DNA of 14,205 nt from Pavlovales sp. CCMP2436 (GCA_026770615.1 MU631516.1:87214-101418); one strand, 5' to 3'; shown: positions 7,050 through 13,991, counted from the stretch's first letter. A program made the numbers and translations. Notes: a model not told the origin generated them from the sequence alone.

Positions 7050-7095
7050 TTACCCGTTACGCCCAATCAGCTATTGGAGAATTCTTAACGGGTAA
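7050..7095. repeat. Nested cruciform-forming inverted repeat
   Basis: The outer stem TTACCCGTTA (7050-7059) pairs perfectly with TAACGGGTAA (7086-7095). An inner stem CCAAT / ATTGG (7063-7067 and 7073-7077) sits inside. It marks the change from AT-rich repeats to GC-rich sequence. It could be a protein-binding dyad or a cruciform. Confidence 0.75.
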
Positions 7096-7787
7096 CGGTG
7101 GCATAACTGGAGGGGCGTGTCGCCGAGCTGCCGAGCGAAGGTGCGCCGGTTTTGAGAAGAGAAAGAGTGTGTAGGACGACAGCGGCACATGGAAGGCTCC
7201 GGCGGCGGCGACAATGTGGCAAGGACATCGGCGTGTCCGGCAACTCAACGATGTATTTTTTTTCACTGGTGGTCACGAAGCTCAGGCGCAGCTGAAGACC
7301 TGCTGGAACAGTGGATTCACTTGCGAAAGTGACGTCGTTATGAACCGACGACGATGAGAGGACTCGAGCGGAATAATTTTTAATAAGAAATACGTCCGTC
7401 TCCTGACATGTCTACACTAGACCCAAGTGTTGAGAAAACACTCGGATCAAGGGACCTTTGCAGAGCACACGGATACCGTCCCCACCGCTAAGGCTTGGCA
7501 AGACGGCCCGTTCCGGGTTGGGGTGCGCCGCACGCAGCGGGCCCGCCGAATGGAGGCTGCTGAGCGATGGGGCGGGCGCATGGGCAGTCATCTCTAAACA
7601 CAACGCCGACCGGGACGCATGCCTCGGCTGCGGCGGCCACGGCGGACAGGGCACACACTCCTAGCAGATGGACGTGAGCGTTGTGGGGAGGTGGGGGTGG
7701 GGGGGTGGAGGGAGGGAGGGATCCTGTTGCATCTGCTACGAGTTCGTCACCAACCACACCTCTACTACCACCCTTTCTGCCAGGACT
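7096..7787. other. GC-rich stretch without a convincing gene
   Basis: Only short open frames occur, on both strands, and none shows a domain or a clear codon pattern. On the plus strand 7458-7664 reads GCGGHGGQGTHS near its end, loosely zinc-knuckle-like but too short to claim. The stretch may be a gene remnant or regulatory DNA. Confidence 0.4.
7682..7721 (+). repeat. G-quadruplex-type G-run cluster
   Basis: A run of seven or more G-tracts of three to seven bases (GGGGAGGTGGGGGTGGGGGG and onward to GGAGGGAGGGAGGG) with loops of one to three bases. This satisfies the usual quadruplex pattern several times over. Confidence 0.8.
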
Positions 7788-7860
7788 AGTAATTTCTGAC
7801 GTCGACCAAGTCTGTGAGTGAACTCAAACCTGTTGAACCATGCTGACCCGCTAATAATTT
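7788..7860 (-). mobile_element. Dispersed short element, copy 2 (inverted)
   Basis: Reverse complement of the family core: on the minus strand it reads TAGCGGGTCAGCATGGTTCA and continues through TTCACTCACAGACTTGGTCG to GACGTCA (7853 to 7797). The flanks AGTAATTT (7788-7795) and AATAATTT (7853-7860) agree at 7 of 8 bases and may be a target duplication. Together with copy 3 it forms a widely spaced inverted pair around 7861-8106. Confidence 0.75.
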
Positions 7861-8106
7861 ATTAGATTTAAAAAATTATATGGAAATTATGGCTGGCGAT
7901 GTGACACATCGCAAGATGATCTTCGTTAGTCGTCCTCGTCCCAGCCGCCGGCCACGTTCGACTTGCACCACAGCTTGCCGTCTCCTTCTCTCGAGCTGCT
8001 GCGGCTGCCGCTGCCATCGTCCTCATCTCCATCGCACCCACACCCTCGCTCTCACCTCCTTCCTCTCCTCTCCCCCCGCCGTTTCACAGTAGTTTCGCCA
8101 GTCAAT
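7861..8106. other. Spacer between inverted element copies
   Basis: Contains a short open frame at 7880-8092 (70 codons) rich in Arg, Ser, His and Cys, with no recognisable domain. CT-rich sequence dominates from 7960 on. No gene is claimed. Confidence 0.35.
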
Positions 8107-8197
8107 ATTTCCTGCTTATATATATATATATAGCGGCTCAGCATGGTTCAACAGGTGTTGTTCACTCACTGACTTGGTCGAGGTCAAACATTTCCTG
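8107..8197 (+). mobile_element. Dispersed short element, copy 3, with 8-bp direct repeats
   Basis: A TA run followed by the family core (8131-8186, TAGCGGCTCAGCATGGTTCA through CTTGGTCGAGGTCA). The perfect octamer ATTTCCTG stands on both sides (8107-8114 and 8190-8197), so the element itself is about 75 bp (8115-8189). This is the cleanest copy for defining the ends. Confidence 0.8.
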
Positions 8198-8636
8198 ATT
8201 ATTATCCTTAAGCCAGACTGCCACCTGTTGCTTCAAAGTGTGTCTTCCTTTCATCGATGGAGACTACGCATATCTTCATTCCTCCGTAGCGCCACCCTGT
8301 TCTCTTTTCAAACAAGTTAAAGGCGGCACCCGGACTTAAGACTATCCCCGGACCCACCCGTTTGGAAAGTGACCCAACGGCTGGGCCAAGGTTGGTGAGG
8401 TTGGAGGCGTACTCGGGGGGGGGATGCGGGTGCGATGCGTTCGCTCGCCGTGGAGAGTAGGCCCGTCGACGACGACGCAAGCTCTGCGCTTCTTTGCGCA
8501 GTTTGGGCGGGGTTCCCGGGGCGAACCCGGACTTCCCCGGACCCCCCGGACTTTCCCCGGATCCGCCGTTTGAGAAACTGAATTTGACCCCAACTGACGT
8601 CCAACTGCCGATCACCCTCATCCTCCTCGCCCAGAC
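8198..8636. promoter_or_regulatory. Upstream region of the coiled-coil gene
   Basis: No open frame with coding character on the gene's strand. From 8526 to 8564 the motif CCCCGGA recurs: ACCCGGAC, CCCCGGAC, CCCCCGGAC, CCCCGGAT in near-tandem spacing of about 10 bases. Earlier related units stand at 8329 and 8346. The gene's start codon is 70 bases downstream. No TATA box is visible. A promoter or 5' untranslated region is inferred from position only. Confidence 0.4.
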
Positions 8637-10307
8637 ATGTCGCTCGTGTTCAGCCCCCTTGTCTCGGACCAGATCGTGGTGGTCGTTGTGGACATGCTGG
8701 CCCGCGCCAAGCCACCCGCTCGCCTCTCCTCGCCCGACGCCCGCTCGACCCCGCCGCGCTCGCTCGAGCAGCGCACCGAGACGGCCGAGGCCAACCACCT
8801 GCAGTTCCTACTCGCCAAGAAGGGCCGCGCCGAGGAGCTCGGCTCGCGCCGCGTCGACGCGGCGCTGTCCAAGCGCTCGGAGAAGGAGGTCGCCGCGATG
8901 CGCGCACTCGCTGCTAAAATGGCCTCGTCCGACGAGCTGCTCAACACCTCGCGTAAGATCCAGATGCTCAAGTTCGAGAAGGCGCGCTTCCTCCGCCAGG
9001 CTGCGCGCGACGCGCGGGCCAAGCTCGACGAGGCGGTCGCCGACGCCAACGCGCACGCCAAGATCAAGGTCGAGCGCGCCTCCGCCAAGCACTCGCAGCT
9101 CCTCGCCGGAGTCGCGCACACCAACGCGCTCAAGATCGCGCGCGCCAAGGAGATCAGCGCCAAGACCAAGGCCATGCTCTCGCTCGAGGCCGCCGAGCAG
9201 GCGCTGTTCGCCAAGATGGCCGCCGCCACCGCGCGCGTCGATGCCACGCTCGAGGCGCGCCTCTCGCCCGTCAAGGCGCACAACGAGCGCGTCCGCTCCG
9301 TCGCCGGCCGCCAGCAGGCGCAGCGCTCCGCCGCGGCAGCCGAGCTCGAGTTGAGCGCGCGCAAGAGGGAGGCGGTGGCCGAGTCCAAGCGCAGCGAGGC
9401 CATCGCGAGCAAAGTGGCCAAGGCCACGAGCACCGTCGAGCGCGCCGCGTCGCAGGCGAAGAACGCCGCCGAGCAGGCCGAGCTCTCGCGCGCGCGCATC
9501 GTGCACGCCATGTTCGTCCGCCTGCAGGCGGCGGAGTCCAAGCGCGCCGCCCTCCTCGCCACCCCGACCAAGCAGTCCCGGGCGCGCGCGCGCACGCGCG
9601 ACCTCGAGTCGCGCCACCTCGGCACGGCGGCGCAGGGCCTGAGCTTCGTCGACGAGCCCAAGCGCGCAATCTCCGACGCGCTCGAGTCGCGCCTGCTCCG
9701 TCCCGCCGACGCCGACGACGTGGCGCGCGCCCTCAACCTCGCCACGGCCGCCGAGCGCGCCGCCGCCAACTGCGCACGCGTCATTGGCATCAAGGCGGCC
9801 CTCCTTCAGAAGCTCGCCGCGGCCCACGCGCGCATCCCCGCCGCCCAGGCGCAGCGCGCCACCACCGCCGCCGGCCTCGTCGCCGGCCTCGTCGCCCTCG
9901 CCGCCGCTGCCGATGCGCGTCTCGCCACGCGCGCCGCGGGCCGCGCCGACAAGGCTGCGGCCGCCGCCGCGCGCCGCGCCGCCGCCGCCCAGCGCGTGCT
10001 GGAACGGCGCAGCGCAGAGCTCGCCAACGCCACCAAGGCTGCGGACAAGGTGCTCTCGGCGTCTGGCCGCGCCGCCGCTGCTGTCTGCTTCGTGCGCACG
10101 CAGGCCTCCCGCGCCACCGCGCGCGCGGCCCTAACCGCCGGCCGGCGCGTGGCCCTCAAGGTTCGCCACGCTGCGCGCGCGTCCTCCGAGGCGGGCAAGG
10201 CGCTCGAGGCGGCCACGGCGCGCGCCGAGCACCTCAAGGCCACCACCAAGCGCTTGGGCGCCCTCGCCGCCCGCCGCCCGCCTCGCGTCGAGGCAGCTGC
10301 GAACTGA
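8637..10307 (+). CDS. Alanine-rich coiled-coil protein of unknown function
   Basis: Intronless frame of 556 residues starting MSLVFSPLVSDQ and ending RVEAAAN. Composition is dominated by Ala, Arg, Lys, Glu, Leu and Ser, with almost no Gly, Trp or Pro after residue 40, as expected for a long helical rod. Loose repeats of about 35 residues recur: RAEELGSRRVDAALSKRS, RQAARDARAKLDEAVADA, EAAEQALFAKMAAATARV, then KAHNERVRSVAGRQQAQ. The K-x-HN-x-RV pattern recalls stathmin-like or other microtubule-associated helical repeats, but this is only a resemblance. Overlapping frames on the other strand give Arg/Ser/Pro-rich nonsense, while this frame has strong third-position G/C, so the plus strand is the coding one. 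No signal peptide or membrane segment is clear; a hydrophobic VVVVVDML near residue 14 is too short. Confidence 0.75.
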   Translation: MSLVFSPLVSDQIVVVVVDMLARAKPPARLSSPDARSTPPRSLEQRTETAEANHLQFLLAKKGRAEELGSRRVDAALSKRSEKEVAAMRALAAKMASSDELLNTSRKIQMLKFEKARFLRQAARDARAKLDEAVADANAHAKIKVERASAKHSQLLAGVAHTNALKIARAKEISAKTKAMLSLEAAEQALFAKMAAATARVDATLEARLSPVKAHNERVRSVAGRQQAQRSAAAAELELSARKREAVAESKRSEAIASKVAKATSTVERAASQAKNAAEQAELSRARIVHAMFVRLQAAESKRAALLATPTKQSRARARTRDLESRHLGTAAQGLSFVDEPKRAISDALESRLLRPADADDVARALNLATAAERAAANCARVIGIKAALLQKLAAAHARIPAAQAQRATTAAGLVAGLVALAAAADARLATRAAGRADKAAAAAARRAAAAQRVLERRSAELANATKAADKVLSASGRAAAAVCFVRTQASRATARAALTAGRRVALKVRHAARASSEAGKALEAATARAEHLKATTKRLGALAARRPPRVEAAAN

Positions 10308-10327
10308 GCTCTCCTAGCAAAGGGCTG

Positions 10328-10348
10328 CCCTTGTTTCAAGAACAAGGG
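10328..10348 (+). other. Stem-loop just after the coiled-coil gene
   Basis: CCCTTGTT (10328-10335) pairs with AACAAGGG (10341-10348) across the loop TCAAG, about 20 bases after the stop codon. It would lie in the 3' untranslated region. A role in mRNA end formation is possible but not shown. A second imperfect hairpin follows at 10386-10411 (GCGGGGCCC / GGGACCCGC). Confidence 0.6.
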
Positions 10349-10411
10349 GTTCAGCATACGCCAGCCGTCAGCAAGGGTTACCAGGCGGGGCCCTTCGCTC
10401 GGGACCCGCGT

Positions 10412-10593
10412 GGTCTTTGCCGCCGCAGCGGGCGCACCAATCAGTGCGGGCCGCCGGTTTGACTCGACTCGATCCGAATCTCGGCCGCCGAGTCTCCGTT
10501 GGGCAGCGCACTGTAGCTAGTTACATTGTTTTCTTCATCAAATTCTTCGTTGTTACGACTATTGTAAGAATTGAGCTAGCTTTGTAACGACCT
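10412..10593. other. Intergenic, nothing recognised
   Basis: The GC-rich start gives way to AT-rich sequence around 10510. No open frame, RNA gene or repeat stands out before the 10594 repeat cluster. Confidence 0.4.
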
Positions 10594-10695
10594 CCCATGG
10601 CATGCCTGTACGCTTTCGGGCTGCAACAGGCATGCCTGTACGACTATAATGGCATGTCTTCGGCTTCGTTGCAGCCCATGGCATGCCTGTACGCT
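10594..10695. repeat. Direct and inverted repeat cluster (CATGGCATGCCTGTACG)
   Basis: The 21-base CCCATGGCATGCCTGTACGC+T occurs at 10594-10614 and 10675-10695. A partial third copy (AGGCATGCCTGTACG) stands at 10628-10642. GGGCTGCAAC (10618-10627) and GTTGCAGCCC (10668-10677) form an inverted pair inside. GGCATGCC is itself palindromic. It abuts dispersed element copy 4. Confidence 0.85.
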
Positions 10696-10778
10696 ATCAG
10701 TATATATACATATAGCGGCTCAGCATGGTTCAACAGGTGTTGTTCACTCACTGACTTCAGTTTCTGATATATACTGAT
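10696..10778 (+). mobile_element. Dispersed short element, copy 4
   Basis: The core TAGCGGCTCAGCATGGTTCA begins at 10713 and stays similar to about 10757, ending earlier than the other copies. It is enclosed by a perfect 12-bp inverted repeat, ATCAGTATATAT (10696-10707) and ATATATACTGAT (10767-10778), instead of a direct repeat. The left flank CTATCAGTATATATA matches the 3' end of the retroposon insertion at 4580 read on the minus strand. Confidence 0.7.
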
Positions 10779-10788
10779 GGACTCTCGA

Positions 10789-10924
10789 CAGTCTGCTAAT
10801 AATCATCATATTCATATTAGTAGTGTATCCTACTTACGGCATAGGCGGATACTGGGGGTGGCAATCGGCCCGATACAAAACTAAAAATATGAATTGTAAT
10901 TATGATTATTAAAAGCAGACACTG
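10789..10924. mobile_element. MITE-like element with imperfect 35-40-bp terminal inverted repeats
   Basis: The left arm CAGTCTGCTAATAATCATCA (10789 to about 10820) pairs with the right arm ending ATGATTATTAAAAGCAGACA+CTG (10881-10924), allowing a few mismatches and small gaps. About 60 bp of unrelated sequence lies between. It has no coding capacity. Target duplications were not evident. Confidence 0.6.
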
Positions 10925-11442
10925 CGAGGCCCGCTCGCACCACACGAATTCGAAAATCGCCACGCAGTTGAAGCGACAGCGCATCACAAACTAACTTAAG
11001 GCTACGGTAAGGCTTCTGGCTGGCGCATTGTATAATAACTGAAGTATAATAGTTCTTTTAACGGCCTCCCCACTTGCTGACACTCTGTCAGACTTGCAGC
11101 CGCCCCTGGTCTTCTACATCTGTCATTTCTCAGACTGTCCTCAAGACGTCGTTACTACCGAAGTTGTTTCCGTTGTAGTTCGACACTGACGTGAGTGACG
11201 ATGTTTGACGCAGTGACGCGCGCACATAACTCAAACTTTAATTTATTAACTAATGATAGCTAATTGCGAACGACGGTGAGCTGCGTACACTATAATAATG
11301 GTGCCGTGATTTCCCGTGAATTGATCAGACCCCTGATCAGACCACCTTTCTGCAAGCTGCTCATCTGCGAGTTAAAAAAACGCGCGCAACACGCTGAAGA
11401 GGTAGCCCGGCCAGGGCGGTACTACTCTCCCCCGTCTACACG
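10925..11442 (+). promoter_or_regulatory. Upstream region of MOT1
   Basis: No gene is visible. A plus-strand frame from 11264 overlaps the MOT1 start but is Arg/Ser-rich and out of frame, so it is a shadow. Positions 11313-11345 hold a duplicated TGATCAGACC. The start codon context ACACGATGG is a strong eukaryotic one (A at -3, G at +4). Promoter location is inferred. Confidence 0.35.
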
Positions 11443-12297
11443 ATGGCGCCGCCCTCCCGCACCGAGCGGCTGCTCGAGCTCGTCGCCAACGGCGAGAGCC
11501 GGGCGGCACGGCAGGCTGCCGCGGAGGAGCTCGGCCGGGTGCTCGTCGCGGGCTGCGAGCAGGGCCCCGCGGCCGTCGCGCGCCTCGGCCAGCTGCTCGC
11601 CGCGCGCGAGTGGGAGACGCGTGGCGCGGCCGCGCACGCGCTCGGCGCCTGTGCGCGCCGGCTGCGCCAGCGCGCGCCCGGCGCGGCGCGGGGCGTGCGC
11701 GCGCACGCGCTGCTCACATTGCGCGAAGTCGAGCTCGGACGCGTGCTCTCCGACGGCCGGCCTCTGCTCACGAGCGCCGGGGGTGAGTTCGAACTCGAGG
11801 TGGACGGCGAGGATCTCAGCGCCGAGCAACTCCTGCGAAAGACCCGCGCGCAGCTCCTGCGCAGGCTGGGCCAGGAGGACGGAGGCGGCTCGATGGCAAA
11901 GCTAGCTGCCGAGATCGTCGACGTCGACGATGTGCGTCCGCGCGCGCTGCCTCCTGCGACGCCGACGGTGGAGGCGCTGACGAACATGCTGGGAGGTGGG
12001 GCGGGAGGGGAAGGAGGGGGGGCGTCGGGAGCCGCGGCGGATGCGGAGAGTAGGCTTTCTGCACGCGAGCGCAACCGTCTGCGCCGCTTGGGCAAGAAGC
12101 CAGCGCCAATTGCCATCCGTCTCGCCGCGACTTTGCCCGCAGCACCGGCAGCTGCAGACGCTGTCGCCGCCCCACCTGTATCTTCAGACGCCGGTGGCGT
12201 GCCCGTCGCGGCCCAGTCCGATGGTGGCGGCGCGGAGGGTGCGGAGGAGGCCGCGACGCGACTGCTGTGCGACGCCCTACGTGACGTCACTATGGAG
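11443..12297 (+). CDS. MOT1: MOT1/BTAF1 (TBP-associated Snf2 ATPase), exon 1
   Basis: N-terminal 285 codons of the ATPase that binds TATA-binding protein through HEAT repeats and strips it from DNA in the nucleus. The opening TERLLELVANGESRAARQAA with LAAREWETRGAAAHALG is the first HEAT unit as in MOT1/BTAF1. LGRVLSDGRPLLTSAGGEFE (99-118) matches the conserved 'L-x-H/D-G-x-x-LL-x-SAG-x-EF' stretch. LSARERNRLRRLGKK (205-219) matches the family's conserved basic motif. Exon 1 ends at ATGGAG before GTATGT. The frame would otherwise hit a stop five codons later, at 12313. Pro/Ala/Gly linkers (180-200 and 220-270) are longer than in animals. Start choice: first ATG, strong context. The ATPase domain lies beyond this window. 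Confidence 0.85.
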
Positions 12298-12412
12298 GTA
12301 TGTGACGGTACCTAAGCCTGACGAAACTCGGTATCCCACTGCGTGCTGCCTGCTGCCTGCTACCCACTACCTACTGCCAACTGCCCACAGCCTGCCTGCC
12401 TGCCTGCCTGCC

Positions 12413-12478
12413 GCAAAGAGAGAGAAAAACGAGAGAAAAAAAAAAGAAAAAAAAAGAAAGAAAAAGACAAAAAGAGGT
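12413..12478 (+). repeat. Polypurine tract in MOT1 intron 1
   Basis: About 65 bases of almost pure A and G (GAGAGAGAAAAACGAGAGAA and onward) with only two pyrimidine interruptions. It could form a triplex or simply be slippage-derived. The preceding CCTG tetranucleotide run is at 12389-12412. Confidence 0.85.
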
Positions 12479-12632
12479 GCGTTCACGCGTTGAGTGCATC
12501 CACACGCTAAGATGCGCCCCGACTGTCTGCCACCCACTGGCTGCCTCCTCTTTCTATAAGCAAGTCGTAGCTTAACAAAATAAAGAGGTTTGTGCAGCCG
12601 CCTCTCAATACTGCTCAGATAATATTGTATAA

Positions 12633-12749
12633 CGCGGTGGCGCCCAAGCCAGCGCAGCCGACTAAGGCACGCCGCAGGCAATGGGCGACGCAGCGCTCAG
12701 ACCAGCACACCATTCAGTGCAGTCAGATGCCAGCTTGAATCCCTATCAG
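12633..12749 (+). mobile_element. Second copy of the retroposon 3' end, in MOT1 intron 1
   Basis: 117 bp that match the reverse complement of 4580-4696 without gaps and with about 6 mismatches, from CGCGGTGGCGCCCAAGCC to GCTTGAATCCCTATCAG. Both copies end at the same CTATCAG, while this one lacks the 5' 228 bp. A common 3' end with a shortened 5' end suggests retroposition. No clean target duplication is seen here. It is in the sense direction relative to MOT1. Confidence 0.85.
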
Positions 12750-12821
12750 AAATATATTACGAATTTAAAACATGTCCACAGCCGCCTCTCATCTCATCTC
12801 ATTTTTTTTAAAAAAATGGTT

Positions 12822-13113
12822 TAAAGGTGCGCAACCGTCTCTTAAATACAAGACGTTCTTCCCCAACTTTTTATCTGGGCCCGTGCCGGCTTGTCCGGCA
12901 CGGCTGTATTGTTGTTAGTTCGTTTGTTTCGCGGTATTCTCCCGGGCCGGCTGGCCCGGTGCCACCTCGGTGGCTCAGCCTCCTGGCGGCGCGCTCGTCT
13001 TGTAGCTTCGTTGCCAGGCCCACCAAAACCTACTGTGCCAAACAACTAACTCATCTCATCTCTTTTATTCATTGTTTATTTATTTAATGTGTAAAGGTGC
13101 GCAACCGTCTCTT
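12822..13113 (+). repeat. Duplicated acceptor/exon boundary around a structured insert
   Basis: The 22-base TAAAGGTGCGCAACCGTCTC+TT occurs at 12822-12843 and at 13092-13113. The second copy spans the intron 1 acceptor and the first 17 bases of exon 2. CTCATCTCATCTC also precedes both copies. The 250 bases between hold perfect hairpins at 12881-12903 (9-bp stem), 12942-12959 (7-bp stem) and 12961-12974 (5-bp stem, CTCG loop). Confidence 0.85.
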
Positions 13114-13144
13114 CGCCGACCAGTGGGAGCACAGGCACGGCGCG
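13097..13144 (+). CDS. MOT1: MOT1/BTAF1, exon 2
   Basis: Sixteen codons VRNRLFADQWEHRHGA, entered in phase 0 from exon 1 (DVTME) and left in phase 0 at GTAAGC. The pattern 'L-F-x-x-x-W-E-x-RHGA' is the second conserved HEAT unit of the family, which in animals and fungi reads similarly around W-E/Q-V-RHGA. Exon placement rests on this match plus the AG and GT borders. The upstream decoy copy at 12828 lacks the FADQWEHRHGA continuation. Confidence 0.85.
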
Positions 13145-13435
13145 GTAAGCTTTTTAATACTAATTCTTTTTACGTCCCCCGACTTGCAGCCCGAAGGCGT
13201 ACGGGCATGACATACTACTTGGAACTGTATAATAATATATCATAAAATTATCGCGTGACGCATAGATGGTGGGTTCTGCATCGTTTTTCATTCAGCATCA
13301 TGATTATTGATTATTGATTGTGATCATGATTTATTAATATGATTATTAATATGGTGATGATGATATTAATATGAATTAGTCATATTACTAATCAAATAAT
13401 AATCATTTTATTTTTTATTACTTAATATGAATTAG
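13145..13435 (+). other. MOT1 intron 2 with duplicated acceptor sequence
   Basis: GTAAGC donor and GAATTAG acceptor. TTAATATGAATTAG occurs at 13366-13379 and again at the real acceptor, 13422-13435. An AT-rich inverted pair (TGATTATTGATTATTGA near 13301 and TAATCAAATAATAATCA near 13389) fills the 3' half. No gene is inside. Confidence 0.65.
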
Positions 13436-13483
13436 GCAGCCGCGGCGCGCGTGCTTCTTCTGGATGAATGCCCGCACCCGCAG
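13436..13483 (+). CDS. MOT1: MOT1/BTAF1, exon 3
   Basis: Sixteen codons AAAARVLLLDECPHPQ, phase 0 at both ends (TTAG acceptor, CAG|GTGCGT donor). It continues RHGA of exon 2 as RHGAAAAARVLLLDE, matching the family's 'RHGA-x-x-GLREIL' helix in length and hydrophobic pattern. An acceptor four bases later (GCAG) would break the phase. The ORF-like extension into the intron is not conserved. Confidence 0.7.
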
Positions 13484-13862
13484 GTGCGTTTTCTGACCAA
13501 AATTTCCGGTTGGGGGAAGGGATTGAGTGGGTTGGGTGGAGACAGCTGGGGGAGTGAGTGGGTGATGGGTGGAGCGGGAAATGGGGAAGTGGTTGGATGT
13601 TAGTGGGGGGCGGTGAGCGATGGTCATATGAATGAAATTAAATGTTCTATTTAATAAATGAATAGAATGCCCGGACGAGCAGGTGCGTTTTCTCTCTCTT
13701 CTTTGCCCTCCTACGCACGCACACGCACACATGCACACACACGCACACGCACGCACACACACACCACCAACAACTACTACAATAATGATCATCATTACAA
13801 TCATTATCATCATTATCATCATCATCATCATCATAACAACAACACAACAATACTAACAACAG
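13484..13862 (+). other. MOT1 intron 3 with repeated donor and simple repeats
   Basis: GTGCGT donor at 13484 and acceptor CAACAG at 13857-13862. A 29-base copy of the exon 3 end plus donor (13466-13494) recurs at 13665-13693 with 3 mismatches. Between them, 13508-13616 is a G-rich tract with more than ten GGG runs. A CA-rich tract (13713-13765) and an ATC/CAT repeat (13786-13835) follow. TACTAAC stands at 13851, too close to the acceptor to be an ordinary branch site. Confidence 0.65.
13713..13765 (+). repeat. CA-rich microsatellite
   Basis: ACGCACGCACACGCACACAT and onward, mainly CA with CG interruptions. It is complementary to the GT tract after exon 4, including a shared GCATG interruption. 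Confidence 0.9.
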
Positions 13863-13927
13863 GAGTCGGAGGATTGGGCGGCGAGGCTGCTCTCTCTGAT
13901 TGCACTTGACCGCTTCGTTGACTACAG
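13863..13927 (+). CDS. MOT1: MOT1/BTAF1, exon 4
   Basis: Sixty-five bases reading ESEDWAARLLSLIALDRFVDY plus two bases, entered in phase 0 from exon 3. 'W-x-x-x-L-(x)-LL-x-x-x-ALDRF-x-D' is one of the clearest MOT1/BTAF1 signatures, so this exon anchors the whole gene assignment. It ends TACAG before GTGTGT. The flanking intron sides are CA-rich and GT-rich respectively. Confidence 0.85.
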
Positions 13928-13991
13928 GTGTGTGTGTGCGTGTGCGTGTGCACGCGTGTGCGTGTGTGCATGTGCGTGTGTGCGCGTGTGT
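13928..13991 (+). repeat. GT-rich microsatellite at the intron 4 donor
   Basis: GTGTGTGTGCGTGTGCGTGT and onward, starting directly at the intron 4 donor, so several GT dinucleotides could serve as the 5' splice site. Followed by a purine tract (13994-14025). Confidence 0.9.

Larger units (their letters stand above)
12298..13096 (+). other. MOT1 intron 1 (799 bases)
   Basis: GTATGT donor at 12298, and acceptor AAAG before 13097. Phase 0. It contains a CCTG repeat (12389-12412), a purine tract, a 117-bp copy of the retroposon, and a region with three hairpins bounded by a 22-bp duplication of the acceptor. No other gene is seen. ORFs here are explained by the surrounding repeats. Confidence 0.75.

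Noticed and set aside
7458..7664. Possible zinc-knuckle protein
   Set aside because: A single CxGCGGHGG stretch in a 68-codon frame with no second motif, likely chance in GC-rich DNA.
8618..9827. Long minus-strand frames (391 and 339 codons) over the coiled-coil gene
   Set aside because: They result from extreme GC bias. Their products are Arg/Ser/Ala or Gly/Leu-rich without domain character, whereas the plus frame gives a coherent helical protein.
9784..10357. Other open frames on both strands at the end of the coiled-coil gene
   Set aside because: Pro/Arg- or Ala/Arg-rich shadows of the real frame, with no independent support.
11264..11905. Plus-strand 213-codon frame overlapping the MOT1 start
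   Set aside because: Out of frame with the conserved MOT1 reading, and an Arg/Ser-rich translation.
11436..12290. Minus-strand 284-codon frame opposite MOT1 exon 1
   Set aside because: Mirror of a GC-rich exon. The plus strand carries recognisable MOT1 motifs and this one carries none.
12827..13087. 86-codon frame after the first copy of the duplicated acceptor
   Set aside because: It shares only the duplicated VRNRL start with exon 2 and then runs through hairpin sequence. The conserved FADQWEHRHGA follows only the second copy.
13851..13857. TACTAAC as the branch site of MOT1 intron 3
   Set aside because: Perfect match to the classic motif, but its branch adenosine is only about 6 bases from the acceptor, too close for normal splicing.
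13418..13909. Open frames over the CAT, CA and GT repeats
   Set aside because: Products such as poly-Met/Ile or His/Tyr runs come from simple repeats in introns.
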